Source: Sporosarcina sp. D27 (lineage in GTDB: Bacteria > Bacillota > Bacilli > Bacillales_A > Planococcaceae). Taken from it: a DNA stretch of 50,763 nucleotides. The position numbers and the translations under genes were made by a program. Positions within the stretch are counted from its first letter, which is position 1. The number at the start of each line of letters is the position of its first letter. The notes under the pieces were generated by a model. The model ran no database searches. It worked only from the letters and a program-made list of their open reading frames with translations, and was not told the origin of the DNA. Shown here in pieces: positions 10,080 through 22,279 of the stretch. Location: NCBI RefSeq assembly GCF_000586555.1, contig NZ_AZUC01000049.1, positions 1 to 50,763 of the forward strand, given 5' to 3'.

Positions 10080-10097
10080 GGACGGAGGTAGTTTCTT

Positions 10098-10412
10098 ATG
10101 CTAGAAAAAATAAAAGGCGAACAAACCGATCAGTTGTTTCGCGCAATATTAGAGTTAAAGGATTTGGATGAATGCTACGCGTTCTTCGATGATCTGTGCA
10201 CAATTGGAGAAGTTCAATCCCTTGCACAACGTCTTGACGTGGCAGTCATGCTGAAAAAGAAGCATACGTATGACAAAATTCAAAGTGAAACAGGTGCGAG
10301 TACCGCAACCATCTCCAGAATTCGTCGATGTGTCGATTACGGAACAGGCGGGTACAACTTGATTGTCGATCGTTTGAACGAAAAACAAGAGTCGCCATCT
10401 GAAGAGAACTAG
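10098..10412 (+). CDS. yerC: YerC/YecD-family TrpR-like protein
   Basis: 104-residue protein of the YerC/YecD family, built on the TrpR fold. A helix-turn-helix is visible at YDKIQSETGASTATISRIRR (about residues 57-76). Such proteins are likely DNA-binding regulators; the target is not inferable from this window. GGAGGTAG precedes the ATG, 18 bases after yerB, and a strong terminator follows, so yerA-yerB-yerC look like one transcription unit separate from pcrB. Confidence 0.92.
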   Translation: MLEKIKGEQTDQLFRAILELKDLDECYAFFDDLCTIGEVQSLAQRLDVAVMLKKKHTYDKIQSETGASTATISRIRRCVDYGTGGYNLIVDRLNEKQESPSEEN

Positions 10413-10419
10413 CTTTATA

Positions 10420-10452
10420 AACCGGTAACAGCTACAGGCTGTCCGGTTTTTT
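10420..10452 (+). terminator. Terminator after yerC
   Basis: Stem AACCGG-ta-ACAGC / GCTGT-CCGGTT around a short loop, followed by six T residues. It separates yerA-yerB-yerC from pcrB. An extended -10 like element (TGCTATACT, 10492-10500) follows and may drive pcrB, although no good -35 is seen. Confidence 0.9.
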
Positions 10453-10537
10453 CATTTGTACGAGTGTCAACGAGAACCAGAGCGTATTTTTTGCTATACT
10501 GTAAGGAACGTAATTACGAAAAAGCAGGTGACTGAAA

Positions 10538-11236
10538 ATGGATGTTCGAACTTGGCGTCATGCCTTTAAATTAGATCCCGCAAAAGAAATTTCAGACGAG
10601 GCACTTGAGCAACTCGCAGAATCTGGAACCGATGGATTGATCATCGGGGGAACCGACAATATTACACTTGAAGGCGTACTCGATTTACTTTCAAGATTAC
10701 GTCGATACGCAGTTCCCCTTGCACTCGAAGTTTCTGACGTAGATGCTGTTACATTCGGTTTTGACTATTACTTCATCCCGACTGTATTGAATGCGAAAGA
10801 CGTGAAGTGGATGAACGGCATCCATCTCGAAGCATTGAAGGAATTCGGTCATATGATGAAATGGGAAGAGGTTGCAACAGAAGGCTACTGTATTATGAAC
10901 CCAGATTGTAAAGCAGCCCAATTGACCGGTGCAACCGAAATACCTACACAAGACGATGTCGTCGGTTACGCACGGATGGCGGAGCATTTATTCAAGTTAC
11001 CGATTTTTTACTTGGAATATAGCGGAACGTACGGGGATCCGAAAATCGTCAGTGCCGCTGCATCTGTGTTGGATGAAACCCGACTTGTCTATGGCGGTGG
11101 GATCCGCACTGCAGAACAAGCAGCTGAAATGGCAGCAATTGCCCACACAGTCGTGATTGGCAACGTCATCTATGATGATTTGAAGAAAGCACTTGCAACA
11201 GTGGATGCGGTAAAAGGAGTTACCAGTCCGAAGTGA
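10538..11236 (+). CDS. pcrB: Heptaprenylglyceryl phosphate synthase
   Basis: 232-residue TIM-barrel prenyltransferase of the GGGP/PcrB family. In Bacillota PcrB joins sn-glycerol-1-phosphate to heptaprenyl diphosphate, giving an archaeal-type ether lipid precursor at the membrane. Recognisable parts are DGLIIGGTDNIT (about residues 34-45), PLALEVSD, the YLEYSGTYGDP phosphate/prenyl region (about 167-177) and the phosphate-binding YGGGIRTAEQA near the C-terminus. AGGTGACTG precedes the ATG. It is followed by pcrA after 49 bases, the conserved pcrB-pcrA-ligA order. Confidence 0.95.
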   Translation: MDVRTWRHAFKLDPAKEISDEALEQLAESGTDGLIIGGTDNITLEGVLDLLSRLRRYAVPLALEVSDVDAVTFGFDYYFIPTVLNAKDVKWMNGIHLEALKEFGHMMKWEEVATEGYCIMNPDCKAAQLTGATEIPTQDDVVGYARMAEHLFKLPIFYLEYSGTYGDPKIVSAAASVLDETRLVYGGGIRTAEQAAEMAAIAHTVVIGNVIYDDLKKALATVDAVKGVTSPK

Positions 11237-11285
11237 TTTCGTGTATACTTAAAGAACAAACGTTCCTAAAAGGCGGTTATAGATT

Positions 11286-13511
11286 ATGAAAGAACTCGCA
11301 CAAGACTTACTGACGGGTATGAACCCTGAACAGGCGCAAGCCGTGAAGAAAACAGAAGGTCCTTTGCTCATCATGGCGGGCGCAGGATCCGGTAAAACAC
11401 GCGTACTGACACACCGGATTGCCTATCTGGTCATTGAAAAAAATGTTTATCCATCTAAAATTCTTGCGATTACCTTTACAAACAAAGCATCTCGCGAAAT
11501 GCGGAACCGAATCGATGGATTACTCGGCGAAGGATCAGGGGATCGGATGTGGGTATCCACATTCCACTCGATGTGCGTGAGGATTTTGCGCCGCAACATC
11601 GACCGTATCGGCTTTTCCAAAACCTTCTCCATTTTGGACTCCTCAGATCAGTTATCTGCCATTAAATCAGTCCTGAAAGAACAAAACTTAGACCCAAAGC
11701 AGTATGATCCACGGACGTTACTTAACATTATCAGTTCTGCGAAAAACGAGTGCATCGATGCAAAAGAATATCGGGCAGGTGTGAACGAATCGAATCCATA
11801 CGACCGGGTTATCGCAGACGTTTTCGATGGCTATACGAAAAAACTGCGTAAAAATCAGTCTCTCGATTTCGACGATCTGATCATGCTGACATTGAGATTA
11901 TTCGAGCAAGTTCCAGATGTGCTCGAGTTCTACCAAGACAAGTTCCAGTACATCCATGTTGATGAGTATCAGGATACCAACCACGCGCAATATCGACTCG
12001 TTCAAATGTTGGCGGAGAAATTCCGCAATATTTGTGTTGTGGGTGATTCCGATCAGTCGATCTACAAATGGCGTGGCGCCGATATCGGCAACATTTTGTC
12101 GTTTGAAAAAGATTATAAAGATGCTGAAGTCATTTTACTAGAACAGAACTATCGCTCAACCCAGAACATTTTACAAGCAGCAAATGACGTCATTAAAAAC
12201 AATGAAAGCCGTTACGATAAACGACTACGAACGGAAAACGACGAAGGCGATTCCATAACAGTTTATAAAGCGACCGACGAGAAAGATGAGTCTCAATACG
12301 TTGTCCGCAAAATCATTGAATTGCAGCAAGAACAGGGCTATTCACTCGATCAGTTCGCGGTCCTGTACCGGACGAATGCTCAATCCCGGATGATCGAGGA
12401 ATACTTAGTAAAATCGAATTTGGAATATACGATTGTCGGTGGTACGAAGTTCTATGATCGGAAAGAAATCAAAGACCTACTCGCATACTTGCGACTCATC
12501 GCTAATAACGACGATGACCTCGCACTTGCACGAATCATTAACGAACCGAAACGCAGTATAGGCGCGACCTCGTTTGAACGTATGGCGACATTCGCCATTG
12601 AAAACGACCGATCCATTTTCGATGCAATGCAAGAATTGGACTTCATGGGTCTGACGAAAAAAGCAGCAGTGGAGTCGGCAAAGTTTCGCGACCTGATTCA
12701 AAACTTCACGCAGATGCAAGAATTTTTGTCTGTCAAAGAGCTGACCGAGCAAGTGTTGGACAAAACCGGATACCGCGCGATGCTTGAACGCGAAAAAACG
12801 ATTGAATCGGAAAGCCGTCTCGAGAACATCGACGAGTTTTTATCCGTTACAGAAGCATTTGAAAAACGTGCAGAAGATGACGAAGGCGACAAATCACTCG
12901 TAGCATTCTTGACGGATCTGGCACTCATTGCAGATATCGACTCTCTTGACAAAGAAGAGAACCAATCGACAGAAAAAATCGTCTTAATGACAACGCACTC
13001 TGCAAAAGGTCTTGAGTTCCCAGTCGTATTTGTAATTGGTATGGAAGAAAATATTTTCCCGCATGCCCGTTCGATTGGAAATGACGAGGAAATGGAAGAA
13101 GAACGACGTCTTGCGTACGTAGCAATTACGCGTGCAGAACAAAAATTATTCATGTCTTCAGCCTCGAGCAGAATGCTGTACGGTAAATTCAGTTACAACA
13201 ATCCATCTCGTTTTATCAGCGAAATCTCTGATGAAGTGATCGAATTAGAGAACGCTTCTGGCGGTTTCTCTGTCGGCGGATCTCGCTTTGACGAACCAAA
13301 GCGCCCTGCTGTGAAAAAGCCTGTCTACGAAACGACGGGTGGGGAAAAGCTAGGATGGTCAGCAGGTGACAAGGCCGCTCACAAAAAATGGGGTACAGGT
13401 ACTGTCGTCAGTGTCAAAGGTTCAGCGGATGACGTTGAACTCGACATCGCCTTCCCGGAAGTCGGCATTAAACGATTGCTTGCGAAATTTGCACCGATTG
13501 AAAAAGTGTAA
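11286..13511 (+). CDS. pcrA: ATP-dependent DNA helicase PcrA
   Basis: 741-residue superfamily 1A (UvrD/PcrA) 3'-5' helicase, essential in Bacillota for repair, rolling-circle replication and clearing RecA and RNA polymerase. Motifs in order: Q-motif [13 protein letters not shown] region at the N-terminus ([14 protein letters not shown]), Walker A GAGSGKT, Ia [67 protein letters not shown] and [17 protein letters not shown]. The C-terminal Tudor-like segment that contacts RNA polymerase is present ([11 protein letters not shown]). The length is normal. It is followed 15 bases later by ligA. Confidence 0.98.
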   Translation: MKELAQDLLTGMNPEQAQAVKKTEGPLLIMAGAGSGKTRVLTHRIAYLVIEKNVYPSKILAITFTNKASREMRNRIDGLLGEGSGDRMWVSTFHSMCVRILRRNIDRIGFSKTFSILDSSDQLSAIKSVLKEQNLDPKQYDPRTLLNIISSAKNECIDAKEYRAGVNESNPYDRVIADVFDGYTKKLRKNQSLDFDDLIMLTLRLFEQVPDVLEFYQDKFQYIHVDEYQDTNHAQYRLVQMLAEKFRNICVVGDSDQSIYKWRGADIGNILSFEKDYKDAEVILLEQNYRSTQNILQAANDVIKNNESRYDKRLRTENDEGDSITVYKATDEKDESQYVVRKIIELQQEQGYSLDQFAVLYRTNAQSRMIEEYLVKSNLEYTIVGGTKFYDRKEIKDLLAYLRLIANNDDDLALARIINEPKRSIGATSFERMATFAIENDRSIFDAMQELDFMGLTKKAAVESAKFRDLIQNFTQMQEFLSVKELTEQVLDKTGYRAMLEREKTIESESRLENIDEFLSVTEAFEKRAEDDEGDKSLVAFLTDLALIADIDSLDKEENQSTEKIVLMTTHSAKGLEFPVVFVIGMEENIFPHARSIGNDEEMEEERRLAYVAITRAEQKLFMSSASSRMLYGKFSYNNPSRFISEISDEVIELENASGGFSVGGSRFDEPKRPAVKKPVYETTGGEKLGWSAGDKAAHKKWGTGTVVSVKGSADDVELDIAFPEVGIKRLLAKFAPIEKV

Positions 13512-15542
<2,031 letters not shown>

Positions 15543-15550
15543 ACAATTAG

Positions 15551-16678
15551 ATGAAAAGGTTATTCACAATACCGGTAATCGCTTCTGTCTTGTTCCTTGG
15601 CGGGTGTATCCCGTCAATCGGACCGGAAAAAGATGAAGTTATTCAAGAAAACGAAGACATCGAACAAGAGACAGTCCTCATTCCTGAAGTACAGCTGAAT
15701 GAGCAATACTACCGAACGTTACTGCCTTTTAAAAAGAGTGCAAGTCGCGGATTAATTGTTAACCAAGTATATAGTAAGTATGATATTGGCGAGGTTGAGG
15801 AGGGGCTCCTTCGATTATCGGCGAAAAAGTTCGATCCAAAAGATCACTTTTTCCAAGAAGGACAATTCATCGATGAGAAAACAGCAATCCGTTGGCTATC
15901 GAGAAGTTCGAAGTTTGATGAAGGCTTGAACCCACCTATCAACGACAAAATGTCTCCTCAAGATATTAGCGAGAAGGCGCCTATCTATTTGGCACATATC
16001 GTTGAACAAAACTACTACGTCAAAACGGACGATAAAAAAGTGGGGTTAGCAGGCATTTCAATCGGACTTGCCATGAACTCTGTGTTCTACCAGCGTGATG
16101 CGACTGAAGCGAAAATCCCTGACAAAACGATTCAGGAGCAAGGGATGAAAATGGCAGAAACAATCGTTAAACGAATGCGCAAAATCGAAGGCGTCGGTGA
16201 TGTACCGATTACAATCGGTCTATTCAAACAGGAACCTCGCAGTTCAATTGTTCCCGGGACGTACTTCGCGACCACAGTTGTTGATAAAGGCAAAGATGCA
16301 CCATCGGGTTGGAAAGAAGTTAACGAGAAATTCGTCCTACTTCCCGCTTCATCGAAGGATGATAATTATCGTGAAGAAAATCTGACGTTTGAAAGTTTGA
16401 AGCAGGACGTGAATGATTATTTCCCTGGATTCGTAAGTATCGTTGGTACAGCGTTTTACAGCGACAACAATCTAAAATCGCTTAAAATCAAGGTTCCAAT
16501 CCAGTTCTATGGGAAAAACGAAGTCGTTGCGTTGACGCAATATATGACGTCATTAGTGCTGAAATACTATCCTGATATCGAAGTTGAAGTGAGCATTACA
16601 TCCAATAACGGCCCTGAGTCATTAATTATGAAAAAGCCGGGTGAAAAGGAACCAACTGTACACATCTACTCATATTAA
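15551..16678 (+). CDS. camS: CamS-family sex pheromone lipoprotein (YerH-like)
   Basis: 375-residue lipoprotein of the CamS family. The signal KRLFTIPVIASVLFLGGC ends in lipobox LGGC. In enterococci and staphylococci peptides cut from such signal sequences act as sex pheromones; the folded domain has no settled function. The body shows LPFKKSASRGLIVNQVYSKY near residue 60 and the terminal DIEVEVSITSN...GPESLIMKKPG region. It starts 8 bases after ligA, as yerH does in B. subtilis, and ends the pcrB-pcrA-ligA-camS unit. Confidence 0.92.
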   Translation: MKRLFTIPVIASVLFLGGCIPSIGPEKDEVIQENEDIEQETVLIPEVQLNEQYYRTLLPFKKSASRGLIVNQVYSKYDIGEVEEGLLRLSAKKFDPKDHFFQEGQFIDEKTAIRWLSRSSKFDEGLNPPINDKMSPQDISEKAPIYLAHIVEQNYYVKTDDKKVGLAGISIGLAMNSVFYQRDATEAKIPDKTIQEQGMKMAETIVKRMRKIEGVGDVPITIGLFKQEPRSSIVPGTYFATTVVDKGKDAPSGWKEVNEKFVLLPASSKDDNYREENLTFESLKQDVNDYFPGFVSIVGTAFYSDNNLKSLKIKVPIQFYGKNEVVALTQYMTSLVLKYYPDIEVEVSITSNNGPESLIMKKPGEKEPTVHIYSY

Positions 16679-16751
16679 GGATAGGAACTTTTCATCATCT
16701 GTCTGAGGTGTTATGATTAATCGTATTGTACAAAAGCCAGGAGGAGAGACC

Positions 16752-17042
16752 ATGTCCAATTTTACTAAAGAGGATATCCAGTATTATGCGAATTTCGCAC
16801 GGATTGATATGCCAGACGCGGAAGCGGAAAAGTACGCGACTCGTTTGGACACACTACTCGAGTTTTCAGATCGACTAAAAGAACTCGATACGACTGATGT
16901 GGAGCCGATGACACATCCGCTTGCAATTGTGAATGTGTTGCGCGAAGACACACCAGAAGACATTCTCAATCGTGATGAAATGCTGAAGAGTGTAGAAGAC
17001 CACGAAGACGGTCTTATTAAAGTACCGAACATCCTAGATTGA
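16752..17042 (+). CDS. gatC: Asp-tRNA(Asn)/Glu-tRNA(Gln) amidotransferase subunit C
   Basis: 96-residue GatC, the small scaffold that wraps A and B subunits of GatCAB. AGGAGGAGA sits just before the ATG at 16752; an in-frame ATG 39 bases upstream lacks one and is ignored. Family segments visible are YANFARIDMPDAEAEKYATR, LDTTDVEPMTHP and LREDTPED. First gene of gatC-gatA-gatB, which form one operon with 24- and 2-base gaps. Confidence 0.96.
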   Translation: MSNFTKEDIQYYANFARIDMPDAEAEKYATRLDTLLEFSDRLKELDTTDVEPMTHPLAIVNVLREDTPEDILNRDEMLKSVEDHEDGLIKVPNILD

Positions 17043-17066
17043 CCTGTATAGAGGAGGAATTGACTT

Positions 17067-18527
17067 ATGGTAGTAAACAAAACTGCGTCTGAACTTCAGT
17101 CTCTTTTACATAGTCGTGAACTATCGGTTAAAGAACTAACTGAAGCTACACTGCAAACTATTGAAGAAAAAGATAAAACCATTCAGGCCTTCCTAACTGT
17201 GACTGGACCAGAAGCCCTTGCTGCTGCCGAACAGTTGGACAACCTTCCTGATGACAAACGCGGTAGCCTATTCGGTATGCCGATTGGTATTAAAGATAAC
17301 ATCATCACAAAAGGCATTAAAACAACATGTGCAAGTAAAATGTTGGAAAACTTCGTACCTGTCTATGAAGGCACAGCTACAGAACGTGTGAAAGATAGCG
17401 GGATGGTAGTTGTCGGAAAGCTCAACATGGACGAGTTTGCAATGGGCTCAACAACAGAGCACTCTGCGTTCCAAATCACTCGTAATCCTTGGAACTTGGA
17501 CCGTGTACCAGGTGGGTCTTCAGGCGGATCTGCAGCGGCAGTCGCTGCTGGAGAAGTTCTATTCTCCCTTGGATCAGATACAGGTGGCTCTGTACGTCAG
17601 CCAGCCGCATTTTGTGGCGTCGTGGGTATGAAACCAACATACGGCCGCGTATCACGTTCTGGTCTTGTTGCATTCGGATCATCTCTGGACCAAATTGGAC
17701 CGATTACGACAACGGTTGAAGACAACGCGATGTTGCTTAGCGCAATCGCAGGTGCTGACTATCGTGACGCATCCGCATCTGAAAAGCCGGTTCCAGATTT
17801 CCGTAACTCATTAACGGGAGACATTAAAGGCCTGAAAATAGCCGTGCCAGCACGTTATTTAGGTGAAGGTGTCGATCCAGAAGTACGCGAAGCCGTTAAA
17901 AAAGCAATCGGAGTTCTTGAGTCTCTAGGAGCTCATGTCGATGAAGTGGACTTACACTATTCACGCTATGCTGCTCCGACATACTACGTGATCTCATCTG
18001 CAGAAGCATCCTCGAACCTTGCTCGTTTTGATGGTATTCGTTACGGTTACCACCCTGCAGATGCTAAAAACTTGAACGAAATCTATTTGCGTTCACGTTC
18101 TGAAGGCTTCGGTGAAGAAGTCCGTAAACGTGTCCTGTACGGAACATATGCACTTAGTGCCGGTCATCACGAAGACTTGTACGAGCGTGCACAAAAAGTC
18201 CGTACATTGATCGCGCAAGATTTCCAAAATGTTTTTAAAGAATACGATGTCATCGTTGGACCAACTAGTGCAACGAATGCATATAAACTTGGAGAGACCA
18301 TCAAAGATCCGCTTACGCTGTACGCGAACGACTTATTGACTACACCTGTCAACCTTGCTGGTATTCCAGCAATCTCGGTTCCGTGTGGCTTTGCAGACGG
18401 CCTACCCGTCGGTTTGCAAATCATCGGAAACCATTTCGAAGAAGCGATGCTCTATAAAGTGGCGCATGCATACGAGCAAGCGACAGAATTCCACAGACAG
18501 ACACCGCCTGCTGGGAAGGGGAACTGA
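17067..18527 (+). CDS. gatA: Asp-tRNA(Asn)/Glu-tRNA(Gln) amidotransferase subunit A
   Basis: 486-residue amidase-signature enzyme. It hydrolyses glutamine to ammonia, which passes to GatB for transamidation of Glu-tRNA(Gln) or Asp-tRNA(Asn). The Ser-cisSer-Lys triad is visible: Lys in GIKDNI (about residue 75), the glycine/serine-rich signature [14 protein letters not shown] (about 150-163) and the nucleophile serine in [12 protein letters not shown] (about 174). Length is typical. GAGGAGG lies ahead of the ATG. Confidence 0.98.
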   Translation: MVVNKTASELQSLLHSRELSVKELTEATLQTIEEKDKTIQAFLTVTGPEALAAAEQLDNLPDDKRGSLFGMPIGIKDNIITKGIKTTCASKMLENFVPVYEGTATERVKDSGMVVVGKLNMDEFAMGSTTEHSAFQITRNPWNLDRVPGGSSGGSAAAVAAGEVLFSLGSDTGGSVRQPAAFCGVVGMKPTYGRVSRSGLVAFGSSLDQIGPITTTVEDNAMLLSAIAGADYRDASASEKPVPDFRNSLTGDIKGLKIAVPARYLGEGVDPEVREAVKKAIGVLESLGAHVDEVDLHYSRYAAPTYYVISSAEASSNLARFDGIRYGYHPADAKNLNEIYLRSRSEGFGEEVRKRVLYGTYALSAGHHEDLYERAQKVRTLIAQDFQNVFKEYDVIVGPTSATNAYKLGETIKDPLTLYANDLLTTPVNLAGIPAISVPCGFADGLPVGLQIIGNHFEEAMLYKVAHAYEQATEFHRQTPPAGKGN

Positions 18528-18529
18528 TT

Positions 18530-19960
18530 ATGAACTTTGAAACGATTGTCGGACTTGAAGTCCACGTAGAATTGAAAACAGATACGAAGATCTTTTCACC
18601 GGCACCTGCCCACTTTGGCGCAGCACCGAACATGAACATTCACCCTACTGACCTTGCGTATCCAGGTACTTTGCCAACGATGAACAAACAAGCGATCGAT
18701 TTCGGGATGAAAGCATCCATGGCACTGAACTGTGATGTTGCACGTGTCATGAACTTTGACCGCAAGCACTACTTCTATCCGGATAATCCAAAAGCCTATC
18801 AAGTTTCCCAAGATGACCGCCCAGTTGGAGCAAACGGATGGATCGAAATTGAAGTAGATGGCTATAAAAAGAAAATTCGCATTGAGCGTGTGCACTTGGA
18901 AGAAGATGCAGGGAAACTGACGCACTCTGATAACGGATATTCTCTCGTTGACTTGAACCGTCAAGGAACACCACTCATCGAAATCGTTACTGAGGCGGAC
19001 ATTCGTACTCCGAACGAAGCGTATGCTTTCCTTGAAAAATTGAAAGCAATTATTCAATACACAGGCGTGTCAGACGTACGAATGGAAGAAGGCTCACTCC
19101 GTTGTGATGCTAACATTTCACTTCGTCCATATGGTCAAGATGAATTCGGTACGAAGACTGAGCTCAAAAACTTGAACTCTTTCAACTTCGTGCGTCGCGG
19201 AATCGCGAACGAAGTCGAACGTCAAGAGAAATTGTTGCTTTCTGGAGAGAAAATCGTCCAGCAAACACGTCGTTATGACGAAGCAACAGGACAAACTGTT
19301 CTGATGCGTATTAAAGGAAGCGCGAACGACTATCGTTTCATCAATGATCCAGATCTTCCGGAAATTGTTATCGATGAAGACTGGATCGAGCGCGTACGTG
19401 CAGAAATTCCTGAACTTCCAGATGCGCGTAAAAATCGTTATGTAAGCGAGCTCGACTTACCAGCATACGATGCACACGTGTTAACATTGACAAAGGAAAT
19501 GTCTGATTTCTTCGATGAAACCGTGAAGGCTGGCGCGGATGCGAAACTAGCATCGAACTGGCTCATGGGCGGAGTATCAGAATACTTGAATGCTGAAGGC
19601 AAAGAATTGAAGGAAACGCCAATTACGCCTGCAGGTCTTGCGAGCCTCGTGAAACTCATATCAGATGGAACAATTTCATCGAAAATCGCGAAGAAAGTAT
19701 TCAAAGAACTTGCTGAAAACGGTGGCGACGCTGCAGTAATTGTGAAGGAAAAAGGACTTGTACAAATTTCCGACGAAGGCACGTTGCGTAAAGTAATCAG
19801 TGAGATTTTGGACGCGAACGAGCAATCGATTGAGGACTATAAGAACGGAAAAGACCGTGCTGTAGGATTCCTCGTCGGTCAAGTAATGAAAGCAACGAAA
19901 GGGCAGGCAAACCCGCCGCTCGTTAACAAACTCTTGTTGGAAGAAATCAGCAAGCGATAA
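18530..19960 (+). CDS. gatB: Asp-tRNA(Asn)/Glu-tRNA(Gln) amidotransferase subunit B
   Basis: 476-residue GatB, the kinase/transamidase subunit that phosphorylates the misacylated aminoacyl-tRNA and amidates it. The family start [20 protein letters not shown], the [15 protein letters not shown] motif and [16 protein letters not shown] are all present, followed by the helical and YqeY-like tail domain (about residues 330-476) that grips the tRNA. It begins two bases after gatA. A strong terminator follows, ending the operon. Presence of GatCAB implies indirect Gln-tRNA synthesis as usual in Bacillota. Confidence 0.98.
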   Translation: MNFETIVGLEVHVELKTDTKIFSPAPAHFGAAPNMNIHPTDLAYPGTLPTMNKQAIDFGMKASMALNCDVARVMNFDRKHYFYPDNPKAYQVSQDDRPVGANGWIEIEVDGYKKKIRIERVHLEEDAGKLTHSDNGYSLVDLNRQGTPLIEIVTEADIRTPNEAYAFLEKLKAIIQYTGVSDVRMEEGSLRCDANISLRPYGQDEFGTKTELKNLNSFNFVRRGIANEVERQEKLLLSGEKIVQQTRRYDEATGQTVLMRIKGSANDYRFINDPDLPEIVIDEDWIERVRAEIPELPDARKNRYVSELDLPAYDAHVLTLTKEMSDFFDETVKAGADAKLASNWLMGGVSEYLNAEGKELKETPITPAGLASLVKLISDGTISSKIAKKVFKELAENGGDAAVIVKEKGLVQISDEGTLRKVISEILDANEQSIEDYKNGKDRAVGFLVGQVMKATKGQANPPLVNKLLLEEISKR

Positions 19961-19974
19961 GTAGAACATCCGAC

Positions 19975-20017
19975 AACGCCCTGTGAATTGGCTCAAGCTA
20001 TCCACACAGGGCGTTTT
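19975..20017 (+). terminator. Terminator after gatB
   Basis: Perfect inverted repeat ACGCCCTGTG / CACAGGGCGT with a loop of about 20 bases followed by TTTT. Ends the gatCAB operon. Confidence 0.88.
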
Positions 20018-20148
20018 CGTGAGTATTGCAAGGAAATTGATTTCCATGTGTGGATAGAGGTACACTTAGGAAAAGGTTGTTTTTGCATTACTGTTCTAAC
20101 TGAACTTATATTCGAATAGTTACATCACAAAAAGGAGTGTGAGGGTCG

Positions 20149-20718
20149 TTGGCTACTGAATTGGAGTATTTTGAACGAGCGATTTCACTGAATGAGTATA
20201 TGGATCGTATGGAGCAGCTGAAAGATAGCAGTTTTTCAATTTATGAAAAGTTTGATGTGCCAAAAGACGACGAATTCATCACCCGATTAAAAGAAGTGAA
20301 GCCACGGATTCTTGTGATCACTGAAGATTGGTGCGGAGACGCGATGATGAACAATCCAGTATTACGAAGAATTGCGGAAGCGGCGGATTTAGACGTTCGA
20401 GCAGTGTATCGGGATGAAGATACCGCACTCATTGACCGCCATTTGACGAATGGAGGGCGCTCGATCCCTATCTACCTACTACTCGATGCAGACGGTAAGG
20501 TGTTGGCTAAATGGGGTCCACGTGCTTCAACGATTCAAAAACATGTGATGGGATTGAAACAACAAATACCAGCTAAAGATGCACCAGACTTTGAAGAAAA
20601 GCAACGATTGGTATATGAACAAATTCATGCTGAATATTCAACGAAACCGGAGTATTGGCTGACGGTTTACGAAGACATTCGCACTACATTCTTGCCAGTG
20701 GTCCAAGAGGCTCAATAA
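20149..20718 (+). CDS. Thioredoxin-like protein with single-cysteine WCGD motif
   Basis: 189-residue cytoplasmic protein with a thioredoxin-like fold (Thioredoxin_9 type by recognition). The expected active-site strand is ILVITEDWCGDAMMNNPVL (about residues 61-79), followed by the cis-Pro strand GRSIPIYLLLDADG (about 104-117). There is only one cysteine at the active site and no CXXC, so a classical dithiol-disulfide cycle is unlikely; a monothiol or redox-inactive role is possible. Start is TTG with AAGGAG eleven bases upstream. It stands between gatB and dgkB. Confidence 0.82.
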   Translation: MATELEYFERAISLNEYMDRMEQLKDSSFSIYEKFDVPKDDEFITRLKEVKPRILVITEDWCGDAMMNNPVLRRIAEAADLDVRAVYRDEDTALIDRHLTNGGRSIPIYLLLDADGKVLAKWGPRASTIQKHVMGLKQQIPAKDAPDFEEKQRLVYEQIHAEYSTKPEYWLTVYEDIRTTFLPVVQEAQ

Positions 20719-20765
20719 TAGCTCGTGCACCTGGAGCTGAGTGAACAGAAAGAGGGAAACGATGT

Positions 20766-21680
20766 ATGAAGCGTGCTCGTATAATTTATAATCCGACTGC
20801 GGGACGGGAAGTCTTCCGCAAAAATTTAGCGGATGTGCTCATGCGGCTTGAACAAGCTGGTTACGAAGCATCTGCACACGCAACAACGTGTGAAGGCGAT
20901 GCAACCGTAGCTGCCGCTGCGGCTGTTGAACGCGGTTTTGACTTAATCATTGCTGCTGGAGGAGACGGAACGTTGAACGAAGTCGTCGCAGGAGTTTCAG
21001 AGTTCGACGAGCGTCCACCGATTGGTCTTATCCCCATGGGAACGACGAATGATTTTGCCCGAGCACTTCGTATTCCACGTGATATCCACAAAGCGCTTGA
21101 TATCATTCTAGAAGACAAAAAAATTCCAGTCGATGTCGGTAAGATGAACGATCGGTTCTTCATCAACATCGCAGGTGGCGGTCGAATGACGGAACTGACG
21201 TATGAAGTCCCAAGCCGTTTGAAGACCATGCTCGGCCAACTCGCGTACTACTTGAAAGGGATTGAAATGCTTCCATCCATTCATGCAAGCCGTGTGAAAA
21301 TCGAGTATGATGATAAAGTTTTTGACGATGAAGCTATGCTATTTTTAGTGGGCTTAACGAATTCTGTTGGGGGCTTTGAAAAACTCGCTCCTCAATCGAG
21401 CATTAACGACGGGAAATTCACTGTGCTTATCTTGAAAAAGTGTAACATCGCAGAATTTATCCGCGTCGTGACGCTTGCAGTACGAGGCGAGCACTTAAAT
21501 GATCCACTCGTGATTTCATGCAAAGCCCAGACGGTAAAAGTGACGTCTGAAGAAGAAGTCCTCGTGAATTTGGATGGTGAATATGGCGGGAAAGCACCCG
21601 CTGTCTTCGAAAACCTCTCATGCCATATCGAAATGTACGTTCCATTCGATAAGCTTCGCGAACAAGATCGTACATGGTAA
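20766..21680 (+). CDS. dgkB: Diacylglycerol kinase DgkB
   Basis: 304-residue lipid kinase of the DAGK catalytic family. It phosphorylates diacylglycerol released by lipoteichoic acid synthesis, returning it to phosphatidic acid. Visible motifs are the N-terminal IIYNPTAGRE, the nucleotide-binding GGDGTLNEVVAG (about residues 64-75), PMGTTNDFARAL and the metal-binding-region ENLSCHIEMYVP near the end with DGEYGGKAPA. Length matches DgkB. AGAGGG precedes the ATG. In B. subtilis dgkB is followed directly by yefA (rlmCD); here about 5.5 kb of repeats, IS3, nudix and cyd genes lie between them. Confidence 0.95.
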   Translation: MKRARIIYNPTAGREVFRKNLADVLMRLEQAGYEASAHATTCEGDATVAAAAAVERGFDLIIAAGGDGTLNEVVAGVSEFDERPPIGLIPMGTTNDFARALRIPRDIHKALDIILEDKKIPVDVGKMNDRFFINIAGGGRMTELTYEVPSRLKTMLGQLAYYLKGIEMLPSIHASRVKIEYDDKVFDDEAMLFLVGLTNSVGGFEKLAPQSSINDGKFTVLILKKCNIAEFIRVVTLAVRGEHLNDPLVISCKAQTVKVTSEEEVLVNLDGEYGGKAPAVFENLSCHIEMYVPFDKLREQDRTW

Positions 21681-21688
21681 ACCCTTGA

Positions 21689-21718
21689 AACTCCGCTGAT
21701 TTGTGCGGGGTTTTTTTT
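21689..21718 (+). terminator. Terminator after dgkB
   Basis: Stem AACTCCGC / GCGGGGTT (one G-T pair) with an eight-base loop, followed by a run of T residues. Nine bases after the dgkB stop. Confidence 0.85.
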
Positions 21719-21745
21719 GCGGAATGAAATCAGAATTTGCACCAA

Positions 21746-21891
21746 ACCCGCTCATTTAGGGGGGCCGTCAGTTTTCGAGGACGACCCGCTCGTAATGGGA
21801 GTGAACCCGCCCGTTCCTGGGGTCGACCCGCTCGTTCCGTGAGTGGATCCGCCCGTTTACGAGGGCTACCCGCTCGTTCTGGGAGTGGACC
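21746..21891. repeat. Tandem repeat array D, left part (21-bp register)
   Basis: Seven units, six of them in 21-bp register. ACCCGCTCGTT-type and ACCCGCCCGTT-type half-units alternate (starts at 21784, 21805, 21826, 21847, 21868, 21889); the first two units are diverged and together 4 bases short. The last unit is cut after three bases by the IS3-family element. The array resumes on the other side at 23265. Because 21 is divisible by three, the array yields long meaningless open frames. Confidence 0.95.
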
Positions 21892-21970
21892 TGGGGCTAT
21901 TATAAAAAACGTACACACAACCGCTCAATATTGTTATATTCTAATTACTAATGAAAAGGACGTGTATGAA

Positions 21971-22241
21971 GTGGCTAAACACCAATCTCCTGCATTCAAG
22001 TTATATATTTGCCGTCTTGTGGTAGAAGAAGGCCGAAAGATGACTCAACTCTCCTATGAAACAGGCGTGGCCGAGGGGACCATTAGAAGATGGGTATCCA
22101 GATATCGCAAAGAATTGAAAGAAAAGAAATCAGGTGAAGGAATATCAACTCCGCGCTGCTGAAAAAGAGATGGAGAACCTTCGAGAAGAAAATGAGATTT
22201 TAAAAAAGGCTATGCATGTCTTCGCGAAAAACCAGTCATAA
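21971..22241 (+). pseudogene. IS3-family orfA, frameshifted
   Basis: OrfA of the IS3-family element, about 90 residues when repaired. GTG 21971 follows AAAGGA; the first part includes a helix-turn-helix (YETGVAEGTIRRWVSRYRK). The frame then stops at 22162 after a spurious GISTPRC. Removing one G in the GG at 22139-22140 would restore reading into [20 protein letters not shown], the usual leucine-zipper tail, ending at 22241. OrfA binds the inverted repeats and is fused to OrfB by slippage, so the extra base should disable transposition unless it is a sequencing error. Confidence 0.85.
22202..22208 (+). other. A6G programmed -1 frameshift site of the IS3 element
   Basis: The heptamer AAAAAAG is phased A-AAA-AAG in the orfA frame, the classic slippery site of IS3-family elements. 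A -1 slip there leads directly into the orfB frame, which then reads [20 protein letters not shown] before the first Met/Val start. This is the expected route to the OrfAB transposase. Confidence 0.85.
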
Positions 22242-22279
22242 GGTACCAATTCATTCAGGAACATTCAAAAGAGTACAGT

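Noticed and set aside
21737..22162. Long open frame running from repeat array D into IS3 orfA
   Set aside because: The first half is the 21-bp repeat read as Arg/Pro/Ser-rich peptide; only the part from 21971 is real orfA.
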